From positions 620,001 through 684,000 of the forward strand of contig NZ_JAPEPW010000001.1 in NCBI RefSeq assembly GCF_026339955.1: a stretch of DNA of 64,000 bases, written 5' to 3'. The translations under genes and the position numbers were made by a program. The notes below the pieces were generated by a model that was not told the origin of the DNA, did no database searches, and was given only the letters and a program-made list of their open reading frames with translations. The stretch is from Streptomyces sp. NBC_01549. Lineage in GTDB: Bacteria; Actinomycetota; Actinomycetes; Streptomycetales; Streptomycetaceae. This document shows positions 42,382 through 51,512 of the stretch, one piece after another (the stretch's first letter is position 1; each line of letters opens with the position of its first letter).

Positions 42382-43140
42382 TCAGACCTCGGGGCGCAGC
42401 ATGGGCGGATTGAGCAGCGTGGCACCGCCGGCGCGGAACAGCTGTGCGGGTCGCCCGCCCTGGCGCGTCGTCGTGCCGCCCGTGGGCACGAGGAAGCCCG
42501 GTGTGCCCGTCACCTTGCGATGGAAGTTGCGCGGGTCGAGCGCCACTCCCCACACGGCCTCGTACACACGGCGCAGCTCGCCGACGGTGAACTCGGTCGG
42601 GCAGAAGGCGGTGGCCAACGACGAGTACTCGATCTTGGAGCGGGCGCGTTCCACCCCGTCCGAGAGGATCTGGGCGTGGTCGAAGGCGAGGGGCGCCGCC
42701 TGCTCGCCGTCGCGGCCGTAACCGCCCTGCTGCAGCAACTCCTCCACGGGCGCCCAGCGCGCGCTGTTGGCGTCGCCTCCGGCCCTGGGAGCCGGCAGAT
42801 CGGGGGCCAGCGCGAGATGGGCGACGCTGACCACCCTCATCCGCGGGTCGCGCTTGGGGTCGCCATAGGTCGCCAGCTGTTCCAGGTGCGCGCCGTTGTC
42901 CTGCGCCGGGGCCGACGGGTCATGGGCGCGCAGCCCGGTCTCCTCGACGAGCTCGCGGGCAGCCGCCTGCGCCAAATCCTCGTCGGGCCGTACGAAGCCG
43001 CCCGGGAGTGCCCATCGTCCCTGGAAAGGCTGTTCACCCCTCCGTACCGCCAGCGCACACAGCGCATGGCGACGCACGGTCAGCACGACCAGGTCCACGG
43101 TCACGGCAAAAGGCGGAAAGGCCGACGGGTCGTAGGGCAT
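42382..43140 (-). CDS. NUDIX hydrolase with C-terminal winged-helix-like region (NrtR-type layout)
   Basis: 252 residues. Nudix box: GGFVRPDEDLAQAAARELVE followed by ETG, matching GX5EX7REUXEEXGU except Asp/Glu variation at the first acidic position. Residues about 165-235 (YSSLATAFCPTEFTVGELRR, VYEAVWGVALDPRNFHRKV) match the winged helix of NrtR-type regulators of NAD metabolism. It could hydrolyse ADP-ribose or act as a repressor; both are inferred from layout. ATG at 43140 lies six bases after TATGAT, a perfect -10, so the message is probably leaderless. Confidence 0.86.
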   Translation of the reverse strand: MPYDPSAFPPFAVTVDLVVLTVRRHALCALAVRRGEQPFQGRWALPGGFVRPDEDLAQAAARELVEETGLRAHDPSAPAQDNGAHLEQLATYGDPKRDPRMRVVSVAHLALAPDLPAPRAGGDANSARWAPVEELLQQGGYGRDGEQAAPLAFDHAQILSDGVERARSKIEYSSLATAFCPTEFTVGELRRVYEAVWGVALDPRNFHRKVTGTPGFLVPTGGTTTRQGGRPAQLFRAGGATLLNPPMLRPEV

Positions 43141-43153
43141 GCCGCGATCATAG

Positions 43154-43168
43154 TCGTCTGCCTGACGA
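43154..43168. promoter_or_regulatory. Palindrome overlapping the NUDIX gene promoter
   Basis: TCGTC-TGCCT-GACGA lies immediately upstream of the TATGAT -10 element of the leftward NUDIX gene, where a repressor would compete with RNA polymerase. Confidence 0.5.
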
Positions 43169-43271
43169 TAAACACGCCCTTCGTCAGTCGCTTCCACTGA
43201 TGATCCACTTACGTCCTGTTCAGGTCCCACCGGCCGCTTCCGGTCGCCGTCCAAGGACGCGTCGCGCAAGG

Positions 43272-45407
43272 TCACACTCCCAACTGCAGCCCGTCGGCCG
43301 CCTCCTCCACCATGGCGAGACCGAGCCTGCTGACACGTACGGAGAAGGGGGCCCCCGCGATCCGCAGTCCCGTCAGTCCGATCTCGCCCAGCGGCGCGCT
43401 GCCGACCGGACGCAGCGTCACCGTCCGGGCCGGGGCGTCGGGGCGGATGCCCGCGAGGGAGGTCAGGAGCAGCACCCCGGCGGCCGCCGCCGTGGCCGCC
43501 GGCCGACACGCGGCGGGATGTGGGAGCGGGGCGCCGCCTTCCGTACGCCGCTCGCCCGCGTACATCTCGGGCAGCCGGTACCCGAAGGTCTCGGCCGCTG
43601 CCAGCAGCCCCCGTAGCAGAGCGCTCGCCTCCTTCTCGTGGCCGGCGGCGACCAGACCGGTGACGGCGATCGCGGTCTCGTGGACGCGTACGGCGCCGCC
43701 CCGGTGGCCGAAGGGGTTGTACGCCGCCTCCTTGGCACCCAGGCTGCGCAGCCCCCAGCCCGAGTCCATGGCCGGGCCGCCGAGCAGCCGCGCCAGCTGC
43801 TCGGTCTGCACCTTGTCGAGCAGGCCGGGGGCCAACGCACCAAAACCCAGCAGTCCGGTGTCGAGGAGGTGAACGGTGCTCGCGCCGAGGTGCGGTACGA
43901 GGCGCCCGTCCGGGGCTCGGGCGGCCGCCGGTCTACCGCCTCCCCGGTCCTCGGCCCAGAAGTCCCCGCGGAACGCGGTCCGCAGCTCCTGGGCCCACTG
44001 CAGTAGTCCCTCGCCACCCGGCCGTCCGTACGCGTCGAGCAGCTCGGCGCCCAGCAGCGCCGCCCGGTGGGCATGGGCCTGCGTCTCGCAGCGGAACGGG
44101 CCGCCGGGGTACGGATCGGGCAGATAGGTGCCGTCGCCGACGGTGGTCCGCAGCCATGCGAGGCACCGCTCGGCCGCGGGCAGCAGTTGTTCGGTCTCCT
44201 GCTCCGAAAGACCCCAGCGCCGGGCCTCCGCGAGCAGTACGGGGAACAGCAGGGTCGCTTCGGTACCCGTGCATCCCGGAGGCAGGTGCGGGCCCGCGTC
44301 TCGGCGCGGGCCCGGGATCAGCCCGGACTGGGCTCCCGGGCCTGAGATTTGGGTGCGGGCGAGGGTCCGCAGCGTGCCCGCGGCGAGCCGGGTGCCGAGC
44401 GGCAGCGTCATCCGGGCCGCGGCCAGTGCCTCGGCCGGCGCCAGGCCACAGCGCCACGGCGCCCCGGCCGCGAGGTGCGTGTCCGCCGGGTGGGCGGCAT
44501 CGCGCAGCAGCAGCGCCTGGAGATCCTCGACGCAGGTGTTCAGGAGCGCCTGGACCCTGGGGTCGTCGCCCGTGGCCCGCGCGGGGGAGAGCGGGCTCGT
44601 GGCGGCGCGGCCCACGGATCTGGACGGTCCCGCACCGCCCGGTCGTACCCTCAGCTCCACACTTCGGGTACCGCCGGGTGGCAGTTCGAGCTCCCAGCGG
44701 AGCAGTCCCGCGGAGGCCAGGGCGTCGGCGGGATGTGGGTCGGCGGTGACGATCGAGCTCCCGGTGGCACAGGACCATCGCAGGCCCGAGTCGTGGACGC
44801 TGGCGGGCAGTTCGGGCCCGGCTCGGCCCGAGGCGACAGAGCCGAGCTCCGCGAGATCCGTGCCCAGCGCGACCTCCACGGGCAGGCGCAGGGCACGGGG
44901 GGACGCACTGCGCAGGGTGATCAGCTCCGTGCCGTCCGCGTCACGCGTCCGTTCCACGACCACGTCCGGATCCGGGCCACCGTCGGCGGAGGAACGCACC
45001 GTCCCCACGAAGTGGGCTCGGTCGGCGGTGACCATCCGGGCCTGTACGGCGAGGGGTTCGCGACCCGCCACCCGCACCTGGCAGCGGGACAGCATCCGGC
45101 GGCCCGCGCGGTAGACCCCCTCCAGCCCGCGGCCGGTCAGCTGCCCCTGGTCCGTGGAGATCGTCAGTCCTGGCAGGGCGACGCAGATCAGCGCGGTGTG
45201 CACAGGTGGCAGGTCCGTGGTCCGGCGCGGCCCGGGAAGCGGCGCTTGACGCGCCGCCGGACCGGCCGGCCCCGCGAAGGGGCTCAAGGCGCTCTCGACA
45301 CCTGCGAACGGGGCCCGGGGACCGGCGCGACGCGGGAAGGACTGCGCGGGCCCGCGCACCGGCGGGAGGGTGCCGTCGGGATCGGAGGGCGGGATGGACA
45401 GGGGCAT
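43272..45407 (-). CDS. Glycogen-debranching-like protein (amylo-alpha-1,6-glucosidase family)
   Basis: 711 residues. A Pro/Ala-rich N-terminus leads into the GDE N-terminal beta domain (ALICVALPGLTISTDQGQL, LEGVYRAGRRMLSRCQVRV), then an (alpha/alpha)6 barrel: AAGAPWRCGLAPAEALAAAR, PDPYPGGPFRCETQAHAHRA, PAMDSGWGLRSLGAKEAAYN, PFGHRGGAVRVHETAIAVTG. These correspond to the amylo-1,6-glucosidase region of debranching proteins. It starts at ATG 45407 with GAGGAA; the frame stays open upstream to 45788, but that part is not family-like. No glycogen genes adjoin. Confidence 0.82.
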   Translation of the reverse strand: MPLSIPPSDPDGTLPPVRGPAQSFPRRAGPRAPFAGVESALSPFAGPAGPAARQAPLPGPRRTTDLPPVHTALICVALPGLTISTDQGQLTGRGLEGVYRAGRRMLSRCQVRVAGREPLAVQARMVTADRAHFVGTVRSSADGGPDPDVVVERTRDADGTELITLRSASPRALRLPVEVALGTDLAELGSVASGRAGPELPASVHDSGLRWSCATGSSIVTADPHPADALASAGLLRWELELPPGGTRSVELRVRPGGAGPSRSVGRAATSPLSPARATGDDPRVQALLNTCVEDLQALLLRDAAHPADTHLAAGAPWRCGLAPAEALAAARMTLPLGTRLAAGTLRTLARTQISGPGAQSGLIPGPRRDAGPHLPPGCTGTEATLLFPVLLAEARRWGLSEQETEQLLPAAERCLAWLRTTVGDGTYLPDPYPGGPFRCETQAHAHRAALLGAELLDAYGRPGGEGLLQWAQELRTAFRGDFWAEDRGGGRPAAARAPDGRLVPHLGASTVHLLDTGLLGFGALAPGLLDKVQTEQLARLLGGPAMDSGWGLRSLGAKEAAYNPFGHRGGAVRVHETAIAVTGLVAAGHEKEASALLRGLLAAAETFGYRLPEMYAGERRTEGGAPLPHPAACRPAATAAAAGVLLLTSLAGIRPDAPARTVTLRPVGSAPLGEIGLTGLRIAGAPFSVRVSRLGLAMVEEAADGLQLGV

Positions 45408-45784
45408 GCGGCTTCCTCGGTCAGTGCGCCTGGGGCGCGCTCGGCGCCGGGTTGGGGGCTCCGGAGGGGCGAGGGCGTTCGGCGGCGCGGCCCGGCCACG
45501 GGTACCGCCACACAGGCGAACGGAACGGCCCCGTCCGGGGTCACGCCCTGGGCCGCGCATGCCGACCGAATGGCGGTGGGACGGTCGGTAGGGCATGCCA
45601 CGGACGGCTGGTACCTGTTCGGTGGGTGCCGAGGGGTCGGCCTTGGGGATCGCGCGTGCCTGGCGTCCGCCCATGCCGCGCGGGCGGGCGCGTGGCGCCG
45701 CGTCGAGTGGAGTGACATCCGGTGCCCAGGGCATGCCATGTGTCACCCGACCCGATCCTCGTCGATCCGCCCCGCCTCGCACGC
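45408..45784. other. Gene-free region between debranching-like and DUF4192 genes
   Basis: About 375 nt. It contains two copies of the palindrome GGCATGCC (45592-45599 and 45729-45736), the second inside a larger inverted repeat GTGACA...TGTCAC (about 45713-45742). These could be operators of the leftward debranching-like gene. No credible coding sequence seen. Confidence 0.5.
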
Positions 45785-47311
45785 TCACGTCTCCTCCCCC
45801 GCGACCCGCCGACCACCCTTGCGGCGGACCCGTGCCCGTTCGCTCGCCGCCTCGGGCGCGCGGCCCGGTCCCTCCCCGCCGGGCGCGGCCTCATCGGTGG
45901 GTCGACGCCGGGAGAGACGAGCCGCCCCGGGGTGACGCCCACTTCCGCGCGATCCCCCGATGCCCGCCGTGCGTGCCCTGCGACGGCGACGGTTCGGGGT
46001 GCCCTCCGGCTCGGCGGCATCGCGCGGCGCCGAGCTATCAGGAACCGATGGCTGTTCCGCTTCCGCTCCCGTCCGGCCGGTGCGCTCCGCGCGCAGACAG
46101 CGGCGGATCGACTCCGGGTTGAGGCCCTCGTTGCACGCCTGGTGCAGAAGGCGGGCGAAGAGGTAGTCGGGATCGGCGCCGAGTGCCATGGCCAGGGCTT
46201 CGCGGGCCTCCAGTTCGTCACCGGTCGACCAGGCGACCCACCCGGCGAGGGTGAGGGGTGCCGCCGCGTGCTCGCCGTAGGGGCCGACGCAGCGGCGGGC
46301 CAGTGCCCGCCAGAGGCGCAGGGCCGGGCCGGCCTCGTCGCCCTCCATCCACTCGGCGGCGCGGTCACGCGTCGTGCGGTCCTGAAGTCCGAGGATCAGG
46401 TCGGCAGCCTCGTCGTGTTCCAGGAGACCGTCGTCGCGGAGGTCGGCCGGGCGTGTACCGGACACGGGTGGGGCGTCGGCGAACCGCTTCCTGATCTGCC
46501 GGGCCAGTCCGAGGGTCTCCTCGGCCACCTCAGCGCGGCCCTCGGCGTCGAGGATCCTGGGAACCAGGGCCATGCTCGCCGTGTCGAGCGCGGCCTGCTG
46601 CTCTCGTCCGGCCGCGCCTTCCCAGGGAATGAACCGAGCGGTGAATTCCCGCAGCGATCCGCGCACGTGGAGTCCGGCGTAGGTCGCTGCGGCGGCAAGG
46701 ACGGACGTACCGGGCAGTCCCATCGACTGCCCCTCGGACGAACAGCACCCCTGCCCGGGGCAGCAGTACGACCAGAAACGGCCGTCGGAGATGCACAGGG
46801 CTTCGACGACGGGGACGTCGAGGCGACCGCAGGCCGTGCGCAGCAACTGCGCGAGGGGCCGCAGACGTTCCATGACGTCCCGTCCCGACTCTGTGGGCCC
46901 CGGCTCCTGGCAGAGGTAGGCGACCATGCTCTCGGGCCGGGCCCCCCTGCGCTCGCTTCCCTTCACCAGTCCTTGCGCCAGCTGATCGGCCACGGACGGC
47001 CAGTCGTCCGCGTGGGCGGGGATGCCGAGCCGAGCCCGCCCGCCGAAGCGACCTCGCCTCTCCCCGTCATGCAGGGCGACCAGCACGATGCTGTCCTCGG
47101 GCCGGTATCCGAGCAGGTACGGAAGCGCGTCGGCCAGTTCGGCCGGTGTACGCAGGGTCACCTGGTGTTCCCCGGGCAGGTCGTGCCCTGCGTGCTCACC
47201 CCGTCCCCCGCGCCCACTCGGCGCACGGCCCACGCTGCCTTCCCCGTGCCGACCGCGCCCGCTGATGTCACTGTCGCCGGACGTGCCGGCCGCTTCGCTG
47301 TGATTCGTCAT
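45785..47311 (-). CDS. DUF4192 domain-containing protein
   Basis: 508 residues. Core begins VTLRTPAELADALPYLLGYR, PEDSIVLVALHDG, with a Cys-rich patch FWSYCCPGQGCCSSEG typical of DUF4192 and a helical domain ending near LFARLLHQACNEGLNPE. The last 100 residues are a low-complexity Arg/Ala/Gly-rich tail (NRRRRRARTAG, VRRKGGRRVAGEET), probably nucleic-acid binding in character. Function unknown. The ATG at 47311 has only a weak GGGATGG. Confidence 0.85.
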   Translation of the reverse strand: MTNHSEAAGTSGDSDISGRGRHGEGSVGRAPSGRGGRGEHAGHDLPGEHQVTLRTPAELADALPYLLGYRPEDSIVLVALHDGERRGRFGGRARLGIPAHADDWPSVADQLAQGLVKGSERRGARPESMVAYLCQEPGPTESGRDVMERLRPLAQLLRTACGRLDVPVVEALCISDGRFWSYCCPGQGCCSSEGQSMGLPGTSVLAAAATYAGLHVRGSLREFTARFIPWEGAAGREQQAALDTASMALVPRILDAEGRAEVAEETLGLARQIRKRFADAPPVSGTRPADLRDDGLLEHDEAADLILGLQDRTTRDRAAEWMEGDEAGPALRLWRALARRCVGPYGEHAAAPLTLAGWVAWSTGDELEAREALAMALGADPDYLFARLLHQACNEGLNPESIRRCLRAERTGRTGAEAEQPSVPDSSAPRDAAEPEGTPNRRRRRARTAGIGGSRGSGRHPGAARLSRRRPTDEAAPGGEGPGRAPEAASERARVRRKGGRRVAGEET

Positions 47312-47351
47312 GCCGTGACCATCCCGCGGATCTCGAAATTCCGCTTCGGCC

Positions 47352-47393
47352 TGTGGATAACCATGGGCATGGCCACGACACGACTTGTCCACA
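47352..47393. promoter_or_regulatory. Inverted pair of DnaA boxes upstream of the DUF4192 gene
   Basis: TGTGGATAA (47352-47360), the complement of the perfect box TTATCCACA, and TTGTCCACA (47385-47393), the preferred Streptomyces form, face each other with 24 bp between. They are 41-82 bp upstream of the DUF4192 start. The remaining sequence to 47718 shows no gene. Confidence 0.8.
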
Positions 47394-47718
47394 ACCCGGC
47401 GACCTCGTTCGCGCGATGGCCACCCCATCGGGTTGCATAAAGCCTTCGCCCCTGGCGTTCAGCGTGCGACCGTCCAGTCGAGCACCTACGCGAGAGCCGG
47501 TCCGCCGCCGGGTACGTCAGGTACGGGGCCGCCGCCGCGTCGGGGAAGGGGCGGGCGAGCACCGTGGGGCGTCCGACCTGATCCGCGGGCGTTCGCCGTG
47601 CCTTCATGCTGTCAGCCGCGAGCTCGCGCCCTGCCGGCGGAGGCGGGGCGTGCTCACCACGGCGAAGGCGACGCGTCCGATCACACTCAGAGGCGTCGCA
47701 CTCACGGAGTGAAGAGGC

Positions 47719-49878
47719 TCAGCCTGCCGCGGCGAGGACCAATGGGAGAACCTGATCGCTGCCTGACTGGCGGAGGAGGCGGGCAGCGACCGCGAGGGTC
47801 CAGCCGGAGTCGGTGTGATCGTCCACGAGCAGGACGGGGCCGGGAGTGCGCGCCAGGGCGGCAGCCAGGTCCTCAGGAACGGTGAAAGTGCCGGACAACA
47901 CCCTGAGGCGTTGGGCGGAGTTGCTGCGGCGTGCCGCGTGCGCGCCGCTCGGCCCGGTGTACGCCAGGGTGCCCAGCAGGGGGAGGCGACCGATGGTCGC
48001 GATTCCCTGGGCGAGGGAGGCGACCAGCTGCGGGCGAGCCAGGGACGGCACAGCGACGACTCCGACCGGCCGGGCAGAGGCGTCCGGGGCATTCGTCGCC
48101 CAACCTCCCGCAGAGCGCGCCCAGTCGGCGAGGACGGCCACCGCGGCCTTCAGGACATCGTCGGGCACCGGCCCATCAGGCGCGTTCTCGGCCAGCAGCG
48201 GGCGCAGCCGGTTGCCCCAGCCGATGTCCGAGAGCCGCCCCAGGGCACGCCCGGTGGAGCACTGCTCCTTGACCGGGATGCGGCCCTTGAGGTCAATGCC
48301 CAGTGCGGGCATCCCCGTCGGCCACATCCGACGCGGCTCGACCTCCACTCCCGGGCGGTCCAGTTCCTTCGCCGCACCCGTCAACGCCTCCGACGAGACA
48401 GCGGAATCGACCCATGCCCCCGCGCAGTTGTCGCAACGGCCGCACGGGATGGCCCCCTCGTCGTCCAACTGTCGGCGCAGGAACTCCATCCGGCATTGGG
48501 ACGCGCTCACGTAATCGCGCATCGCCTGCTGCTCGGCCGCGCGCTGTCGAGCGACCCAGGCGTACCGCTCGGAGTCGTAGACCCACGGCTCTCCGGTGGA
48601 GATCCAGCCGCCCTTCACCCGCTTGACCGCCCCGTCCACGTCGAGCACCTTGAGCATGGTCTCCAGGCGGGTACGCCGCAGCTCCACCACCGCCTCCAGG
48701 GCCGGCACGGACAGTGGCCGTCCCGCACCGGCGAGCGCCGAGAGAGTCTGGCGGACCTGCGCCTCGGGCGGGAAGGCGGTATCGGCGAAATAGCGCCAGA
48801 TCGCTTCGTCCTCCTTGCCCGGCAGCAGCAGCACCTCCGCGTGCTCCACGCCGCGCCCCGCACGACCCACCTGCTGGTAGTAGGCGATCGGGGAGGACGG
48901 CGAGCCGAGATGGACCACGAAACCCAGGTCCGGTTTGTCGAAGCCCATGCCGAGGGCCGACGTCGCGACCAACGCCTTGACCCGGTTCTCCTGCAGGTCG
49001 ACCTCGGCCTGCAGCCGGTCGGCGTTCTCCGTCTTGCCCGTGTACGACGCGACCGTGAAGCCGCGCTGCCGCAGGAAGGCGGTCGCCTCCTCGGCCGCGG
49101 CCACCGTCAGCGTGTAGATGATCCCGGAGCCCGGCAACTCGTCCAGGTGCTCGGCCAGCCACGCCAGGCGATGCGCGGCATCGGGCAGCTGCACCACACC
49201 CAGCCGCAGACTCTCCCTCTCCAGCGGGCCGCGCAGCACCAGGGCCTCCCCGACGCCGGTACCCAACTGCTCGGCCACATCCGCCGTCACCCGCGCGTTG
49301 GCGGTCGCGGTGGTGGCCAGCACCGGCACACCCGGGGCAAGCTCGGCCAGCATCGCCCGCAGCCGACGGTAGTCCGGACGGAAGTCATGGCCCCAGTCCG
49401 AAATACAGTGCGCCTCGTCAACCACCAGCAGACCGGTCGTGGCCGCGAGCTTGGGCAGCATCTGCTCGCGGAAATCTACAGAATTGAGACGTTCCGGACT
49501 TACGAGGAGAACGTCGGTCTCACCACGCTCGACCTCCGCGTGGATGGCGTCCCATTCCTCCGGGTTGGCCGAGTTGATCGTGCGGGCCTGGATCCCGGCG
49601 CGCGCCGCCGACTCGACCTGGTTACGCATCAGCGCCAGCAGCGGCGAGATGATCACCGTGGGGCCGGAGCCACGCCGGCGCAGCAGCGCGGTGGCGACGA
49701 AGTACACCGCCGACTTGCCCCAGCCGGTGCGCTGCACCACGAGCGCACGCCGGCGCTCCTCCACCAGAGCCGCGACCGCCTGCCACTGATCCTCCCGCAG
49801 CCGCGCCGAGCCCCCCGGGTCACCGACGAGCTCAGCGAGGATGGCGTCGGCTTCGGTGCGGAGCTCCTGGTTGTCCAT
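47719..49878 (-). CDS. recQ: RecQ family DNA helicase with C-terminal phosphoribosyltransferase domain
   Basis: 719 residues. SF2 helicase motifs: Walker A VVQRTGWGKSAVYFVA, DEAHCISDWGHDFRPDY, TTATANARV, SALGMGFDKPDLGFVVH, QQVGRAGRG. A zinc module with four Cys follows (QCRMEFLRRQ ... IPCGRCDNCAG). In place of HRDC there is a region ending in the PRPP-binding motif of phosphoribosyltransferases, GPVLLVDDHTDSGWTLAVAA, then VLPLVLA. Helicase role in repair and recombination is secure by family; the role of the PRTase part is unknown. The ATG at 49878 starts at the family-like MDNQELRTEADAIL. Confidence 0.92.
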   Translation of the reverse strand: MDNQELRTEADAILAELVGDPGGSARLREDQWQAVAALVEERRRALVVQRTGWGKSAVYFVATALLRRRGSGPTVIISPLLALMRNQVESAARAGIQARTINSANPEEWDAIHAEVERGETDVLLVSPERLNSVDFREQMLPKLAATTGLLVVDEAHCISDWGHDFRPDYRRLRAMLAELAPGVPVLATTATANARVTADVAEQLGTGVGEALVLRGPLERESLRLGVVQLPDAAHRLAWLAEHLDELPGSGIIYTLTVAAAEEATAFLRQRGFTVASYTGKTENADRLQAEVDLQENRVKALVATSALGMGFDKPDLGFVVHLGSPSSPIAYYQQVGRAGRGVEHAEVLLLPGKEDEAIWRYFADTAFPPEAQVRQTLSALAGAGRPLSVPALEAVVELRRTRLETMLKVLDVDGAVKRVKGGWISTGEPWVYDSERYAWVARQRAAEQQAMRDYVSASQCRMEFLRRQLDDEGAIPCGRCDNCAGAWVDSAVSSEALTGAAKELDRPGVEVEPRRMWPTGMPALGIDLKGRIPVKEQCSTGRALGRLSDIGWGNRLRPLLAENAPDGPVPDDVLKAAVAVLADWARSAGGWATNAPDASARPVGVVAVPSLARPQLVASLAQGIATIGRLPLLGTLAYTGPSGAHAARRSNSAQRLRVLSGTFTVPEDLAAALARTPGPVLLVDDHTDSGWTLAVAARLLRQSGSDQVLPLVLAAAG

Positions 49879-49975
49879 GCCCCCATGCAACCCGATGGCA
49901 CTGACACTCGGCCAATTCACCCAGCGTGACACCCGACTCGCAGTCGGTCCACCGACCATGCGTCGATCGAGAATG

Positions 49976-50240
49976 GCCGGCATGGAGCGCCCGGCCACAA
50001 CCCTCTCGATCAACGCGTTTACGCAGGTCAAGGCGCCATTCCCGCCCGGAATGCGAATGCCGCCCCAGTTCGGTGGCCCGGAGCGGCTCGACAACCCCGA
50101 CGTCCTCAAGGAAGCAGGCGATCCCGTGCTGCTCGTGGAGGACGCCATCGAGACGGGACGGATGCTCGCGGTCGCCGCGCGCATGCTGCGACGATCGGAG
50201 CGCGGGGGGTGTTACCGCTGGTCCTGGCCGTACAACCGTG
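49976..50240 (+). pseudogene. Decayed phosphoribosyltransferase tail related to the adjacent recQ
   Basis: On the opposite strand to recQ, a frame reads NPDVLKEAGDPVLLVEDAIE, then TGRMLAVAARMLRRSERGG, aligning with the recQ C-terminus (PGPVLLVDDHTDSGWTLAVAARLLRQS...). At the six-G run (50204-50209) the frame shifts and GVLPLVLAVQP continues in another frame, matching VLPLVLA of recQ. No helicase part is left. This is a remnant of a second related gene, or a coding gene with a sequencing error in the G run. Confidence 0.7.
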
Positions 50241-50464
50241 GCCCATGTGTCGCCATCGAGAACAGTGGGCAGGGATATACACGACGTATAGTCGGAAAAC
50301 GGTCGGTGGCCCCAATTGCTCGTTGCCGCAACCAAGTTCGACAGGAAGAATTGAGGTCCGCTCCCCGCACGGCTCGCCCGTGATCCGGTAGGGCTCTGCT
50401 GCGGCGTGCGCTCCCCCAAGTCCGACCCCGCCCGCTGTGTGGGCGCGTAGCCGAAGGGAGGACC

Positions 50465-51100
50465 GTGACCTTCGGATTCGCTCCGTCCTCGGCGGCATCC
50501 ATGTCGACGTCTGCCGATCTGTCCGCCGCTTCCGCCAACCCACTGACCCGCATGCTCGAACCCGCCGAATGGGCCGCCGCGGGGATTCCGCTGCTGCGCA
50601 ATCCCCGGGAGGTCGTCAGCGGGTTGCACGCACGGCACCGGCCGAGACCCACGACCGCCGTCGTGGCCGTCCTCGACGCGGACGAGCGGCTGCGGGCGAG
50701 CGCCTCGTTCACCCGGCGGTCGGCTCCGGCCGACGGCTGGATGTTCCGCAACGCCCTGCTCGCGCAGCTGCGCCGGGTGATCCCGCACGACCTGCGGCGT
50801 CGCACCCCGGTGCGCACCGCCGTGCTGCTCTACTGCCGTGAGGGCGACGCGCGTTGGACCGAGGAGGACGGGGCGTGGATGTGGGGGCTGCGGGACGCCT
50901 GCACCCTCCACGGACTGCGCTGCGGGGCGTACATCACGCTGACGCACGACGGCTGGCAGGTACTCGGCGAGGGCCGTGGCGGACGCCGTCCGAACACGGA
51001 CTCCCCGCCGGAGTCCTTCGCCCTGGCCGAGGCACCGCCGCCGCTTCCGCGAACCGGAGGCGTCGCGTCGGAGGTGCTGCGCCGGGCGGCCGCCCGCTGA
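50465..51100 (+). CDS. Conserved Streptomyces hypothetical protein
   Basis: 211 residues. N-terminal Ser/Ala-rich part, then MLEPAEWAAAGIPLLRNPRE, a block DLRRRTPVRTAVLLYCREGD and ARWTEEDGAWMWGLRDACTL with HGLRCGAYITLTHDGWQVLG. It resembles a protein I remember as conserved in this position in other streptomycetes; no domain name or function recognised. The GTG at 50465 has an excellent AGGGAGGA. Confidence 0.8.
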   Translation: MTFGFAPSSAASMSTSADLSAASANPLTRMLEPAEWAAAGIPLLRNPREVVSGLHARHRPRPTTAVVAVLDADERLRASASFTRRSAPADGWMFRNALLAQLRRVIPHDLRRRTPVRTAVLLYCREGDARWTEEDGAWMWGLRDACTLHGLRCGAYITLTHDGWQVLGEGRGGRRPNTDSPPESFALAEAPPPLPRTGGVASEVLRRAAAR

Positions 51101-51351
51101 ACCGGCCGCCCGCAAAGCCTCGCGCCCGCCCCAGGCGTCGGACCGCCCTCAAGGCCTCTGAAGGGCCCCGACGGGTACTCGCCCCTGTGACCCAGGCACG
51201 TCCGCCCGGGCCGTGGCGGCCACCACGGCGCACGCGACCTGGCGGGGGGGCGGGGCAGCGCCGTAGCGCTTGCGCCCGCTCCAGAGGCGTACGCGCGTCT
51301 CCGGAGCACACGGACGGTCCACCGGGACGTACGACGGTGGCGCATCTCGTA

Positions 51352-51379
51352 GAGACACCCCGCGCGAGACACCCCGCGC
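51352..51379. repeat. Perfect 14-bp tandem duplication; rest of 51101-51512 has no gene
   Basis: GAGACACCCCGCGC occurs twice head to tail, followed by ACACTCCGGGCAACGCTCC-like fragments. The 410-nt convergent intergenic space otherwise shows only a terminator at its right end. Confidence 0.75.
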
Positions 51380-51483
51380 ACACTCCGGGCAACGCTCCAC
51401 GCACGCTCCGAGCACGCCAGAACGACCGCCGTACAGGTGATGCCGCGGCGGCACCACCGTCACACCTGAGGCATCACCCCGAG

Positions 51484-51511
51484 CGAATCCCGGACAGGTG
51501 TCCGGGATTCG
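51484..51511. terminator. Terminator between convergent hypothetical genes
   Basis: CGAATCCCGGAC (51484-51495) pairs perfectly with GTCCGGGATTCG (51500-51511) around loop AGGT, ending two bases from the stop of the leftward gene. Confidence 0.82.
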
Positions 51512-51512
51512 T

